Assembly (NCBI RefSeq): GCF_022213955.1
Contig: NZ_JAKNTW010000024.1
Span: 124,001-188,000, forward strand
Length of the DNA stretch: 64,000 nucleotides
Source of the DNA: Dolomitihabitans soli
Lineage (GTDB): Bacteria > Actinomycetota > Actinomycetes > Streptosporangiales > Streptosporangiaceae
Direction: 5' to 3'
The translations under genes were made by a program, and so were the position numbers. This document shows positions 24,454 to 33,064 of this stretch, piece after piece. Under the pieces are notes generated by a model, which had not been told where the DNA came from, did no database searches, and saw only the letters and a program-made list of their open reading frames with translations. Positions within the stretch are counted from its first letter, which is position 1. The number at the start of each line of letters is the position of its first letter.

Positions 24454-25500
24454 ATGAGTGCAGCCGAGACGAAGACCGCGCTGGACGAGGTTCACATCTT
24501 GTGGACCTCCGAGGGGATGAGCTGCGACGGGGACACCGTCTCGGTGACGGCCGCCACGCTGCCGAGCATCGAGGACGTCGTCCTCGGCCTCGTCCCCGGC
24601 CTGCCCAAGGTGCACCTGCACAACAAGGTGCTGGCCATGGAGGTGGGCGCGAACTTCATGGCCGCCTTCCACCAGGCCGCGGAGGACACGCTGGGGCCGT
24701 TCATCCTGGTGATGGAGGGCTCGATCCCGAACGAGCGGATCAACGGGGAGGGCTTCTGGACGTCGATGGGCAACGACCCGGTGACCGGCGAGCCCATCAC
24801 CGTCAACCAGTGGATCGACCGGCTCGCGCCCAAGGCGTGGGCGGTGGTCGCGGCCGGGACCTGCGCGACGTACGGCGGCATCCACGCGATGGCCGGCAAC
24901 CCGACGGGATGCATGGGCCTCTCCGACTACCTCGGCCACGACTTCCGCTCGGCGGGCGGCCTGCCCATCGTCAACGTGCCCGGGTGCCCCGTGCAGCCCG
25001 ACAACTTCATGGAGACGCTGACCTGGCTGCTCTACCAGGCCGCCGGGCTCGCCCCGATGATCCCGCTCGACGATCAGCTCCGCCCGACGTGGCTGTTCGG
25101 CAAGACGGTGCACGAGGGATGCGACCGAGCCGGCTACTACGAGCAGGGTGATTTCGCGAAGGACTACAACTCCCCCAAATGCCAGGTGCGGATCGGCTGC
25201 TGGGGACCGGTGGTCAACTGCAACGTGACCAAGCGCGGCTGGATGGACGGCGTCGGCGGCTGCCCCAACGTGGGCGGGATCTGCATCGGCTGCACGATGC
25301 CCGGCTTCCCCGACAAGTTCATGCCGTTCATGGACCAGCCGCCCGGCGGCACGGTGTCCTCGGCGATGTCCACGGCGTACGGATCGCTGATCCGCAAGCT
25401 ACGCGGGATCACCAACAAGACCGTGAACAAGGAACCGAAGTGGCGGCACAACCGCCCCGAGCTGACCAGCGGATACGACCCCCGCTGGGGCCAGGGATAG
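24454..25500 (+). CDS. hhyS: Group 1h [NiFe]-hydrogenase small subunit
   Basis: 348 aa electron-transfer subunit carrying three Fe-S clusters. It lacks a twin-arginine signal, as expected of the high-affinity actinobacterial (group 1h, formerly group 5) enzymes. At the proximal cluster the usual CxxC is Cys24-x-x-Asp27 (MSCDGDT), the 3Cys-1Asp ligation known for this group. Further Cys/His ligands are seen in AAGTCATYGG, VNVPGCPVQ, VHEGCDRAGYYEQG, KCQVRIGCWGPVVNC and GGICIGCTMPGFPDKF. Start at 24454: AAGGGGG lies 8 nt upstream. The enzyme oxidises trace atmospheric H2 during starvation in relatives. Confidence 0.95.
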   Translation: MSAAETKTALDEVHILWTSEGMSCDGDTVSVTAATLPSIEDVVLGLVPGLPKVHLHNKVLAMEVGANFMAAFHQAAEDTLGPFILVMEGSIPNERINGEGFWTSMGNDPVTGEPITVNQWIDRLAPKAWAVVAAGTCATYGGIHAMAGNPTGCMGLSDYLGHDFRSAGGLPIVNVPGCPVQPDNFMETLTWLLYQAAGLAPMIPLDDQLRPTWLFGKTVHEGCDRAGYYEQGDFAKDYNSPKCQVRIGCWGPVVNCNVTKRGWMDGVGGCPNVGGICIGCTMPGFPDKFMPFMDQPPGGTVSSAMSTAYGSLIRKLRGITNKTVNKEPKWRHNRPELTSGYDPRWGQG

Positions 25501-25516
25501 CAGGGGGAAGGTCGAA

Positions 25517-27316
25517 GTGGCAATCCGCACGCAACAGGCGCAGGAGTCCCGCGAGCTCGTCGAGATGTCCTGGGACCCGATCACGAGAATCATCGGCAAC
25601 CTGGGCATCTACACCAAGATCGACTTCAAGAACAACGAGGTCGTCGAGTGTAAGAGCACATCATCGCTGTTCCGGGGCTACAGCGTGTTCATGCGCGGCA
25701 AGGATCCCCGGGACTCGCACTTCATCACCAGCCGGATCTGCGGCATCTGCGGCGACAACCACGCGACCTGCTCCGTCTACGCGCAGAACATGGCCTACGG
25801 CATCAAGTCGCCGCCGCTGGCCGAATGGATCATCAATCTCGGCGAGGCCGCCGAGTACATTTTCGACCACACGCTCTTCCAGGACAACCTGGTGTTCGTC
25901 GACTACTGCGAGCAGATGGTCAAGGAGACCAACCCCGGCATGCTGCGCCGGGCGGAGACGACCGAGGCGCCCAGGGGGAGCATCCACGGGCTGCGGACCA
26001 TCGCCGACATCATGCGGGCCTTCAACCCGTTCACCGGCTCGATGTACCGCGAGGCCCTCCAGATGAGCAGGCTCACCCGGGAGATGTTCTGCCTGATGGA
26101 GGGGCGGCACGTGCATCCCTCGACGCTGTATCCCGGCGGGGTGGGCACGGTCGCGACGCCGCAGTTGTTCACCGACTACCTGGTCCGGCTGCTGAAGGTG
26201 CTCGACTTCGTCAAGAAGGCCGTCCCGATGAACGACGACCTCTTCGACTTCTTCTACGAGGCGCTGCCCGGCTACGAGGAGGTCGGCCGGCGACGGGTCA
26301 TGCTGGGCTGCTGGGGATCCTTCCAGGATCCCGACGGGGTCGACTACGACTACCGGAACATGGGCGAGTGGGGCCGGCGGATGTACGTGACGCCCGGCAT
26401 CGTCCTGGACGGCGAGCTGCGGACGACGAGCCTGGTCGACATCAACGTCGGGCTGCGGATCCTGCTGGGCAGCTCCTACTACGACGACTGGCAGCAGGAG
26501 GAGACCTTCGTCACGCACGACCCGCTGGGCAACCCGATCGACCAGCGGCACCCCTGGAACCAGACGACGCTGCCGAGGCCGCAGAAACGCGACCTCGCGG
26601 ACGGCAACTACAGCTGGGTGATGAGCCCGCGCTGGTACGACTCCGCCACCGACGACCACCTCGCGCTGGACACCGGCGGCGGGCCCCTCGCCCGGCTGTG
26701 GACGACCGCGCTCGCCGGGATCGTCGACACCGGAGCGGTGAAGGCGACCGGCCACAGCGTGCAGATCAACCTGCCCAAGAGCGCGGCCTTCCCGGAGATG
26801 CAGTTCGAGTGGAAGATCCCGCAGTGGTCGAACACCATCGAGCGGAACCGCGCCCGCGCCTACTTCATCGCCTACTCCGCCGCGATGGCGGTCTACTTCG
26901 TGGAGAAGGCGATGGCGGAGGTCAGGGCCGGGCGCACGAAGGTCTTCACCGACTTCGAGGTGCCCGAGGAGGCGATCGGCTGCGGCTTCCACGAGGCGGT
27001 GCGCGGCGTGCTGTCCCACCACATGGTGATCCGCGAGGGGAAGATCGCGAACTACCACCCGTATCCGCCCACCCCGTGGAACGCCAGCCCGCGCGACATC
27101 TACGGCACCCCCGGCCCGTATGAGGACGCCGTGCAGGGGACGCACATCTTCGAGGAGAACGGCCCCGCGAACTTCAAGGGCATCGACATCATGCGGACGG
27201 TCCGCAGTTTCGACCCCTGCCTGCCCTGTGGCGTGCACATGTACCTCGGCGACGGCAAGGTCCTCAAGCAGGTGCACTCCCCCACGCTGGGCACGAGCGT
27301 CTCCGGCCAGGTGTGA
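25517..27316 (+). CDS. hhyL: Group 1h [NiFe]-hydrogenase large subunit
   Basis: 599 aa catalytic subunit. The NiFe(CN)2CO site ligands are in the L1 motif RICGICGDNH (Cys75, Cys78) and the L2 motif DPCLPCGVH (Cys568, Cys571). A 25-residue tail follows His574 and should be removed by the maturation protease after nickel insertion. The GTG start at 25517 follows GGGGAAGG by 5 nt. The stop overlaps the next start region (GTGA at 27313). It forms a complex with the small subunit encoded 16 nt upstream. Confidence 0.96.
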   Translation: MAIRTQQAQESRELVEMSWDPITRIIGNLGIYTKIDFKNNEVVECKSTSSLFRGYSVFMRGKDPRDSHFITSRICGICGDNHATCSVYAQNMAYGIKSPPLAEWIINLGEAAEYIFDHTLFQDNLVFVDYCEQMVKETNPGMLRRAETTEAPRGSIHGLRTIADIMRAFNPFTGSMYREALQMSRLTREMFCLMEGRHVHPSTLYPGGVGTVATPQLFTDYLVRLLKVLDFVKKAVPMNDDLFDFFYEALPGYEEVGRRRVMLGCWGSFQDPDGVDYDYRNMGEWGRRMYVTPGIVLDGELRTTSLVDINVGLRILLGSSYYDDWQQEETFVTHDPLGNPIDQRHPWNQTTLPRPQKRDLADGNYSWVMSPRWYDSATDDHLALDTGGGPLARLWTTALAGIVDTGAVKATGHSVQINLPKSAAFPEMQFEWKIPQWSNTIERNRARAYFIAYSAAMAVYFVEKAMAEVRAGRTKVFTDFEVPEEAIGCGFHEAVRGVLSHHMVIREGKIANYHPYPPTPWNASPRDIYGTPGPYEDAVQGTHIFEENGPANFKGIDIMRTVRSFDPCLPCGVHMYLGDGKVLKQVHSPTLGTSVSGQV

Positions 27317-27318
27317 CC

Positions 27319-27843
27319 ATGGAACGCGACGACCACGAGGCGGCCGACCGGGTCGGCCACGTCTGCGCCCTGCTGGAGCGGACCGAGTCGCTCCCCGACC
27401 CGGCCGCCAGGACGACCGCCATCGAGCTGCTCCAGTCACTGCTGGAGCTGTACGGCGAGGCGCTGGCGCGTGTCATGGCCGCCGGTGACGACGCGCTGCG
27501 CAAGGAGCTGGCCGACGACGAGCTGGTGTCGCACCTGCTGCTGCTGCACGGCCTGCACCCGGTGGACCCGCGCACCCGCGCGGAGGCGGCGCTGGGGCGG
27601 CTCCGCCCGATCCTCGGCCGGGCGACCGCGGAGCTGGTGGACCTGGCGGAGAACGTGGCACGCGTACGGCTCCGCCAGGATCGCGGCGGATGCGGCGGCG
27701 CGACGGCCAGGCTGCGCACCGCCGTACAGGAGGCGATCCGCGACGCGGCTCCGGAGATCGAGCGGGTGGAGATCGACGAGGCGGGCCCGGCGCCCGTGCT
27801 GATCCCCGTCGAGAGCCTGCGGCGCGGCACGGGGGCGGCATGA
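27319..27843 (+). CDS. NifU-like C-terminal-domain protein, hydrogenase-associated
   Basis: 174 aa (a GTG at 27313 overlapping the hhyL stop is the alternative start). An N-terminal helical half (ALLERTESLPDPAARTTAIE) is followed by a NifU-like module: LGRLRPILGRATAELVDLAENVARVRLRQDRGGCGGATARLR, then AIRDAAPEIERVEI. Canonical members have CxxC in this loop (CDGC). Here the first Cys position is Arg (R-G-G-C), so it can provide only one thiolate. It is probably a maturation or scaffold factor for the hydrogenase Fe-S clusters, or an electron-path partner; unproven. Confidence 0.75.
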   Translation: MERDDHEAADRVGHVCALLERTESLPDPAARTTAIELLQSLLELYGEALARVMAAGDDALRKELADDELVSHLLLLHGLHPVDPRTRAEAALGRLRPILGRATAELVDLAENVARVRLRQDRGGCGGATARLRTAVQEAIRDAAPEIERVEIDEAGPAPVLIPVESLRRGTGAA

Positions 27844-28484
27844 CGACGCGGATCGCGGACAGCGGGCTGCACAGGCTGATCAACCGGCCCGCCGGGCAAC
27901 GGCAGGAGCGGGCCGAACGCTGCGAGCTGTGCGCCGCGCCCGTCGCCCCGGCCCACCGGCACCTGCTGGACCGCGGCGCCCGCGAGCTGCGCTGCGCCTG
28001 CCGGGCCTGCGCCGTGCTGTTCGACCACGCCGCCGCCGGCGGGGACCGGTATCGCCTGGTCCCGGACCGGCGGTGGCACCTCACTGACTTCGCCCTCGAC
28101 GACGCGACCTGGGAGGGCCTCCGCATCCCGGTGCGGATGGCGTTCTTCCTCCGCGACTCGGCGGCGGGACGGACGGCCCTGCTGTACCCCAGCCCGGCCG
28201 GCGCCGTCGAGTCGCCGCTGAAGCAGGCGACCTGGGATGAGCTGGAGCGGGTCAACCCGGTGCTGCGCCGGTTGGCGCACGACGTGGAGGCCCTGCTCGT
28301 GGACCGCACGGGCGACTCGCGGGACCACTGGCTGGTGCCCGTCGACGACTGCTACGCGCTGGTCGGACTGCTGCGCACCCACTGGAAAGGGCTGGCGGGC
28401 GGCGCCGACGTGTGGCAGGAGATCGCCCGGTTCTTCACCGAACTACGCGGGCGGGCCAAATCCGTCGCCGCGACCGGCATGTGA
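27840..28484 (+). CDS. DUF5947-type zinc-ribbon protein
   Basis: 214 aa. The ATG at 27840 overlaps the previous stop (ATGA). A putative zinc ribbon is formed by CELCAAP and CRCAC-type pairs (about residues 30-60: RCELCAAPV ... RCACRACAVLF). The body (WEGLRIPVRMAFFLRDSAAG, RDHWLVPVDDCYALVGLLR, WKGLAGGADVWQEIARFFTEL) matches proteins found next to actinobacterial group 1h hydrogenases. Function is unknown; a structural or electron-transfer partner is plausible. Confidence 0.75.
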   Translation: MTTRIADSGLHRLINRPAGQRQERAERCELCAAPVAPAHRHLLDRGARELRCACRACAVLFDHAAAGGDRYRLVPDRRWHLTDFALDDATWEGLRIPVRMAFFLRDSAAGRTALLYPSPAGAVESPLKQATWDELERVNPVLRRLAHDVEALLVDRTGDSRDHWLVPVDDCYALVGLLRTHWKGLAGGADVWQEIARFFTELRGRAKSVAATGM

Positions 28485-28497
28485 GAGGAACCAGACA

Positions 28498-28704
28498 ATG
28501 GCCATCAGGACCGGCAGACCCGAGGTGAGCCCGGACGCCCCCTCGCACACCAAGGGCGTCAAGCAGGGCAACTCGCTCGGCCACTACGAGTGCCAGCCGG
28601 GCCATCTGCCCGACGGCCGCTCCACGGCCGCCCGATCGACCGGGATCAATCCCTGCGACCGCGAGCCCATCGACCGCAGCATGCCCAACCTGTCTCCGGC
28701 CTGA
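28498..28704 (+). CDS. 68-aa hydrogenase-cluster protein
   Basis: It starts with ATG at 28498 behind GAGAGGA. Hydrophilic and apparently poorly ordered, with motifs TKGVKQGNSLGHYECQPGHL, STGINPCDREPID and MPNLSPA. Two Cys and three His could bind a metal or cluster, but spacing is not a known motif. It sits between DUF5947 and DUF6084 genes with gaps of 13 and 4 nt, so co-translation is very likely. Unknown role. Confidence 0.7.
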   Translation: MAIRTGRPEVSPDAPSHTKGVKQGNSLGHYECQPGHLPDGRSTAARSTGINPCDREPIDRSMPNLSPA

Positions 28705-28708
28705 GCCG

Positions 28709-29377
28709 ATGACGACGAGTCAGACTCCTCCGGGCACGGCCTGCCAGCCGATCCTGCGGATCTCCGTCGAGGGGGTCGAGACGCAGGAGTTCGCGGCCAC
28801 GCCGACGCTGGCGTTCAGGCTGCGGATCGACGACATCGGCGGGGCGGCGATCCGGTCGGTCGCCCTGAACACCCACATCCGCATCGACGCGGCCGACCGC
28901 ACCTACGACGACGCCGGCCAGAAGCGGCTCGCGGAGCTGTTCGGCGCGCCCGCGGAGTGGGGCAGGAACCTGCGGAGCCTGCTGTGGACGCAGACGGTCA
29001 CGCAGATACCGGCGTTCACCGGGGGCACGACCGCGATCATCCCGGTGGGCTGCACCTATGACTTCGAGGTGGCGGCGGCCAAGTATCTGCACGGGCTGCG
29101 GGAGGGGGAGGTCCCGCTGGACTTCCTCTTCAGCGGAACGATCTTCTACCAGGAGGACGACCGGTTGCGGGCGGTACGGATCCCGTGGGACACCGAAGCC
29201 GTCTTCCGGATGCCGGTGCGGGCGTGGAAGGACACGATGGCGCACTACTTCCCGAACACCGCCTGGGTACGGCTGAGCCACGAGGCGTTCGACCGGCTGT
29301 ACGCCTACAAGACGCATCACACGCTGGCCACCTGGGACGACGCGGTGCACGCCCTGCTCCGGGCGGACGGTGGGTGA
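28709..29377 (+). CDS. DUF6084-type hydrogenase-cluster protein
   Basis: 222 aa, all-beta looking: PILRISVEGVETQEFAATPT, LAFRLRIDDIGGAAIRSVAL, GCTYDFEVAAAKYLHGLREG, EVPLDFLFSGTIFYQEDDRL. The conserved FPNTAWVRLSHEAFDRLYAY and SLLWTQTVTQIPAFTG segments match a family restricted to actinobacterial group 1h clusters. No catalytic motif or signal peptide. It may be a scaffold or assembly factor. Confidence 0.75.
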   Translation: MTTSQTPPGTACQPILRISVEGVETQEFAATPTLAFRLRIDDIGGAAIRSVALNTHIRIDAADRTYDDAGQKRLAELFGAPAEWGRNLRSLLWTQTVTQIPAFTGGTTAIIPVGCTYDFEVAAAKYLHGLREGEVPLDFLFSGTIFYQEDDRLRAVRIPWDTEAVFRMPVRAWKDTMAHYFPNTAWVRLSHEAFDRLYAYKTHHTLATWDDAVHALLRADGG

Positions 29378-29380
29378 CCG

Positions 29381-30361
29381 ATGGACCAGGCGGCAGAGAT
29401 CGCGCGGGCCGTACTCTACGAGGGCTACCTGCTGTGGCCCTACCGGCAGTCGGCCCCGAAGAACAGGCACCGCTGGACCATCGGCGGCGTCCACCCGGAG
29501 CCGTACGGCCGGGCGCACGACGGCAATCCCTGGCTGATGCAGACGCAGGTCCTCCTCCAGGCCGGTCCGGCCGACACCGTCGAGGCACGGGTGCGTTTCC
29601 TGCACGTCGTCACCCATGAGTTCGCCGGCCCGCCGGGGACCACGGGCGGAGAGGCGCCGGTCCGGGAGGAGGCGACCGAACGGGAGACCGCGGTCACCGG
29701 TCTCGGCCTCGCCGAGCTGCTCGGCGGCCCGGCTCGGGTGGAGATCGACATCCCGGCGGGCGAGGACGTCGAGTGGCTGACGGACGCCGGCGGGCGGCGG
29801 GTCGCCGCGGCGCTGCGCCGCTGGGAGGCGGTGCGCGGGCACGTCGAGGTGCACGCGGACCTCCTGCGGCCCGGCCTCTGCCGGCTCACCGTCCGGGTCG
29901 CCAACACGACCGGCTGGCACGGCGCCTCCCGCGCCGAGGCGCTGAAGCGCACCCTGGTCTCCGCGCACACCGTCGTGTCCACCGGCGGCGGGCGGTTCGT
30001 CTCCCTGATGGACCCGCCGGAGGATCTCCGGGCCTTCGCGGACGGCTGCCGCAACCTGGGCACCTGGCCGGTCCTGGTCGGCGGCGAAGACGAGCGGCAC
30101 ACGATGCTGTCCTCGCCGATCATCCTCTACGACCACCCGCGGATCTCCCCCGAGAGCCCCGGCGACCTCTTCGACGCGACGGAGATCGACCAGCTGCTCA
30201 CCCTGAGCGTGCTGGCCCTGACCGAGGAGGAGCAGCGGGAGATCCGCGAAGGCGATCCCCGGGGCCGGGCGATCCTCGACCGGTGCGCCGCCCTCTCCCC
30301 CGAGCAGCTCATGCGACTGCACGGGACCATGCGCGAGGTACGGCGGGAGCCCGGAACGTGA
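29381..30361 (+). CDS. Conserved hydrogenase-cluster protein, unknown function
   Basis: 326 aa; starts 4 nt after the previous stop. The N-terminus (LYEGYLLWPYRQSAPKNRHR) is followed by WTIGGVHPEPYGRAH, beta-rich sequence and LVSAHTVVSTGGGRFVSLMDP. The C-terminal half has ILYDHPRISPESPGDLFDAT, then EIDQLLTLSVLALTEEEQRE, which resembles a short helical regulatory tail. There is no signal, transmembrane segment or known active site. The GTG of the protease gene overlaps its stop. Gene order indicates an assembly or partner role. Confidence 0.7.
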   Translation: MDQAAEIARAVLYEGYLLWPYRQSAPKNRHRWTIGGVHPEPYGRAHDGNPWLMQTQVLLQAGPADTVEARVRFLHVVTHEFAGPPGTTGGEAPVREEATERETAVTGLGLAELLGGPARVEIDIPAGEDVEWLTDAGGRRVAAALRRWEAVRGHVEVHADLLRPGLCRLTVRVANTTGWHGASRAEALKRTLVSAHTVVSTGGGRFVSLMDPPEDLRAFADGCRNLGTWPVLVGGEDERHTMLSSPIILYDHPRISPESPGDLFDATEIDQLLTLSVLALTEEEQREIREGDPRGRAILDRCAALSPEQLMRLHGTMREVRREPGT

Positions 30362-31176
30362 ACCCGATGGACTTCTGGGAGCGGATGGAACGCCGCGGCC
30401 CGGACACCGTGGTCGTGAACGGGGTGCCGCTGGGCGTGGGGAGCCGGGTCCGGCTGCGGCCCCGATCCAACGCCGACATCTTCGACCTCGTGCTGGACGG
30501 GCAGGTGGCCGTGGTCGAGGGGATCGAGCAGGACGACGAGGGGGCCTTCCACGTCGCGGTCACCCTTGAGGACGATCCCGGCCGCGACCTGGGCGAGGCC
30601 CGGCTGCCCGGGCATCGCTTCTTCTACTCGCCCGAGGAGGTCGAGCCGCTCGGGCCGCGCGAAGCCGCCGAGCGGGTCTCCCGGGTCCTCGTCGCCGGGA
30701 TCGGCAACATCTTCCTCGGCGACGACGGGTTCGGCGTCGAGGTGGTGCGCCGCCTCGCCGGGGAGGAGGCGGCCCCGGGGGTGGACGTCGTCGACTTCGG
30801 GATCAGGGGCATGGACCTGGCCTACGCCCTGCAACGCGACTACGACACCGTGATCTTCATCGACGCCGCTCCCCGTGGGCAGCCGCCGGGGACGCTCACG
30901 GTGCTCGAACCGCACCTGCCGGAGGGCGGGACCGCGGTGGAGACCCACGGCATGGATCCGATCCGGGTCCTGCGGCTGGCCGCGGAGCTCGGGCGGATGC
31001 CCGCCAGGGTCCTCGTGCTGTGCTGCGAGCCGGCGACGGCGCTGACGGGGGCGCCCGACGAGGACGTGCTCGTCGGGCTGAGCGAGCCGGTGCGCGCGGC
31101 GATCGACGAGGCGGTGGGCCTGGCGCGGTCGCTGGCGGGCGAGGCGGCAGGCAACGAGGAGAGAGATCTGACATGA
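30358..31176 (+). CDS. Hydrogenase maturation protease with extra N-terminal domain
   Basis: 272 aa. The C-terminal ~160 residues are a HupD/HyaD/HycI-type endopeptidase: VLVAGIGNIFLGDDGFGVEV, VDFGIRGMDLAYAL and a late His (VETHGMDPIRVL); the Glu/Asp/His nickel-sensing residues of the family are present. It should cut hhyL after His574. An additional ~95-residue N-terminal domain (VNGVPLGVGSRVRLRPRS, DGQVAVVEGIEQDDEGAFHV) reads like a KOW/SH3-type beta barrel not present in classical proteases of about 160 aa. The GTG at 30358 overlaps the previous stop (GTGA); an ATG at 30367 is the alternative. Confidence 0.88.
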   Translation: MNPMDFWERMERRGPDTVVVNGVPLGVGSRVRLRPRSNADIFDLVLDGQVAVVEGIEQDDEGAFHVAVTLEDDPGRDLGEARLPGHRFFYSPEEVEPLGPREAAERVSRVLVAGIGNIFLGDDGFGVEVVRRLAGEEAAPGVDVVDFGIRGMDLAYALQRDYDTVIFIDAAPRGQPPGTLTVLEPHLPEGGTAVETHGMDPIRVLRLAAELGRMPARVLVLCCEPATALTGAPDEDVLVGLSEPVRAAIDEAVGLARSLAGEAAGNEERDLT

Positions 31177-31280
31177 GAAAACTGCGCGTGGCGGCGCTGG
31201 TCGGGACGTGTGCGCTGACGGCGCTCGTCGTCCTGCAGTGGCCGGAGATCCACCGGTACCTGAAGATGAAAAGGATGTAG
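31173..31280 (+). CDS. 35-aa single-pass membrane peptide
   Basis: The ATG at 31173 overlaps the protease stop (ATGA). The peptide has a basic start (MRKLR), one hydrophobic helix (VAALVGTCALTALVVLQW) and the tail PEIHRYLKMKRM. Similar 30-40 aa peptides ending in xRYLK(I/M)RxM (DUF6893-like) occur widely in actinobacteria. Here it lies inside a hydrogenase operon, 7 nt before hypA. Too short to be found by length alone; coupling and RBS GAGGAGAGAG support translation. Confidence 0.65.
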   Translation: MRKLRVAALVGTCALTALVVLQWPEIHRYLKMKRM

Positions 31281-31287
31281 GACGTTC

Positions 31288-31668
31288 ATGCATGAGATCG
31301 GAATGTGTGAAGGACTGCTCGACCTGATCGAGCAGCGGGCGGCGGGACGGCGGATCACCGCCGTCCGGTTGCGCGTCGGCGCCCGGCACGCCGTGGTCGA
31401 CGAGGCGTTCGACCAGGCGTTCGCGGTCGTCGCGGACGGCACCGCCGTACAGGACGCCGTGGTGGACCTCGAAGTCGTGCCCGTCACGGTCACCTGCCGG
31501 ACGTGTGAGCGGCTGTCGGAGTCGCTGGACGTGCTGGCCGTCTGCGCGCACTGCGGCGGCGACGACGTCGACATCAGCGGCGGGGACGAGCTGGTCCTGG
31601 AGTCCGTCCAGTTCGAGACGACGCCCCGGCGGGAGGACGAGCCGGATGTGCCTCGGAATCCCCGGTGA
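31288..31668 (+). CDS. hypA: HypA, nickel-insertion chaperone
   Basis: 126 aa. It begins MHEIGMCEGLL with the essential His2 for nickel binding. The zinc site is Cys-x2-Cys...Cys-x2-Cys (TCRTCERL ... VCAHCGG). HypA delivers nickel to the large subunit together with HypB; no hypB is present in this window. The C-terminus (TTPRREDEPDVPRNPR) overlaps the hypC start by 23 nt. Confidence 0.95.
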   Translation: MHEIGMCEGLLDLIEQRAAGRRITAVRLRVGARHAVVDEAFDQAFAVVADGTAVQDAVVDLEVVPVTVTCRTCERLSESLDVLAVCAHCGGDDVDISGGDELVLESVQFETTPRREDEPDVPRNPR

Positions 31669-31918
31669 GCTGGTGGAGGCGGTCGGGGACCAGTGCGACC
31701 TCGCGGTGGTGGAGGTCAGCGGGATCCGCCGCCGGATCAACGTGGCCCTGCTCGCGGACGAAGGGCTGAAGCCGGGCGACTGGGTGCTGGTCCATGTGGG
31801 GTTCGCGCTGTCCAAGATCTCCGAGTCGGAGGCGCAGGCGGTGCTGGACCTGCTGGAGGGGATCGGGCAGGCGTACACGGACGAGGTCGACGCGCTCCGC
31901 GAGTCGGATATCTCATGA
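31646..31918 (+). CDS. hypC: HypC, hydrogenase assembly chaperone
   Basis: 90 aa. It starts M-C-L-G-I-P-G, with the invariant Cys2 that carries the Fe(CN)2CO unit between HypD and the large subunit. LKPGDWVLVHVGFALSKI is the usual C-terminal beta-barrel motif. GGGAGGA is 10 nt upstream, and the start is within hypA. Longer at the C-terminus than many HypC (~75-90 aa). Confidence 0.95.
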   Translation: MCLGIPGELVEAVGDQCDLAVVEVSGIRRRINVALLADEGLKPGDWVLVHVGFALSKISESEAQAVLDLLEGIGQAYTDEVDALRESDIS

Positions 31919-31936
31919 CAATGTGGAGGAGGATCC

Positions 31937-33064
31937 GTGCGGTTCGTCGATGAGTATCGCGACGCGGGGATGGCACGGGCGCTCGCCGCCGAGATCGCGG
32001 CCCGTTGCGAGCCGGGGCGGCGGTACACGTTCATGGAGGTGTGCGGGGGACACACCCACACCATCTACAAGCACGGCTTGGAAGACTACCTGCCGGAGAC
32101 CGTGACGCTCGCGCACGGGCCCGGCTGCCCGGTCTGCGTGATCCCGATGGGCAGGGTGGACGACGCCGTCCACATCGCGGAGCAGCCGGGCGTGATCCTG
32201 ACGTCGTTCGGCGACATGATGCGGGTGCCCGGCGGACGGGGGTCGTTCTTCGACGCGAAGGCGGCCGGGGCCGACATCCGGATGGTCTACTCGCCGCTGG
32301 ACGCGCTCAAGATCGCGCGTGCCAACCCGGACCGCCGGGTGGTGTTCATGGCGATCGGCTTCGAGACCACCGCGCCCTCGACGGCGATGACGGTGCTGCG
32401 GGCCGCTGCCGAGGGCCTGGACAATTTCTCCGTCTTCTGCAGCCACGTCCTGATAATTCCGGCCATCAAGGCGATCCTCGACTCGCCGGACATGCGGCTC
32501 GACGGCTTCATCGGCCCCGGGCACGTCTCCACGGTCATCGGCTGCGAGCCGTACGAGTTCATCGCCCGCGAGTACGGCAAGCCGCTGGTCGTCGCCGGAT
32601 TCGAGCCGCTGGACATCCTCCAGTCGATCCACCTGCTGCTCGGCCAGCTCGCCGGCGGGCGGGCGGAGGTCGAGAACCAGTACGCCCGAGTTGTGCCGTG
32701 GCACGGGAACCGGGTCGCCCTTGAGGCCATCGGCAAGGTGATGCGGCTGCGGCCCCACTTCGAGTGGCGAGGGCTCGGCTTCATCGCGGACTCGGCGCTC
32801 GGCATGGCCGACGAGTACGCCGCCTTCGACGCGGAGCGGATCTTCGACCTGCCCGGGATACGGGTCGCCGACCCGAAGGCCTGCCAGTGCGGCGAGGTCC
32901 TCAAAGGGGTGCTCAAGCCGTGGGAGTGCAAGGTGTTCGGCACCGCGTGCACCCCGGAGACCCCGATCGGGACCTGCATGGTCTCCTCCGAGGGCGCGTG
33001 CGCCGCCTACTACGACTTCGGCCGTTTCAGCAGGGAACGAGTGAGAGAGGCGACCCGGTCATGA
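31937..33064 (+). CDS. hypD: HypD, Fe(CN)2CO assembly scaffold
   Basis: 375 aa. HypD holds iron and a [4Fe-4S] cluster while cyanide and CO ligands are added. Visible motifs: MEVCGGHTHTIYKHGLEDYL, GPGCPVCVIP, EPLDILQSI, and the C-terminal cluster cysteines CQCGEVLKGVLKPWECKVFG, ACTPETPIGTCMVSSEGAC. The GTG start at 31937 follows GGAGGAGGATCC. The stop overlaps the hypE start (ATGA). Confidence 0.95.
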   Translation: MRFVDEYRDAGMARALAAEIAARCEPGRRYTFMEVCGGHTHTIYKHGLEDYLPETVTLAHGPGCPVCVIPMGRVDDAVHIAEQPGVILTSFGDMMRVPGGRGSFFDAKAAGADIRMVYSPLDALKIARANPDRRVVFMAIGFETTAPSTAMTVLRAAAEGLDNFSVFCSHVLIIPAIKAILDSPDMRLDGFIGPGHVSTVIGCEPYEFIAREYGKPLVVAGFEPLDILQSIHLLLGQLAGGRAEVENQYARVVPWHGNRVALEAIGKVMRLRPHFEWRGLGFIADSALGMADEYAAFDAERIFDLPGIRVADPKACQCGEVLKGVLKPWECKVFGTACTPETPIGTCMVSSEGACAAYYDFGRFSRERVREATRS

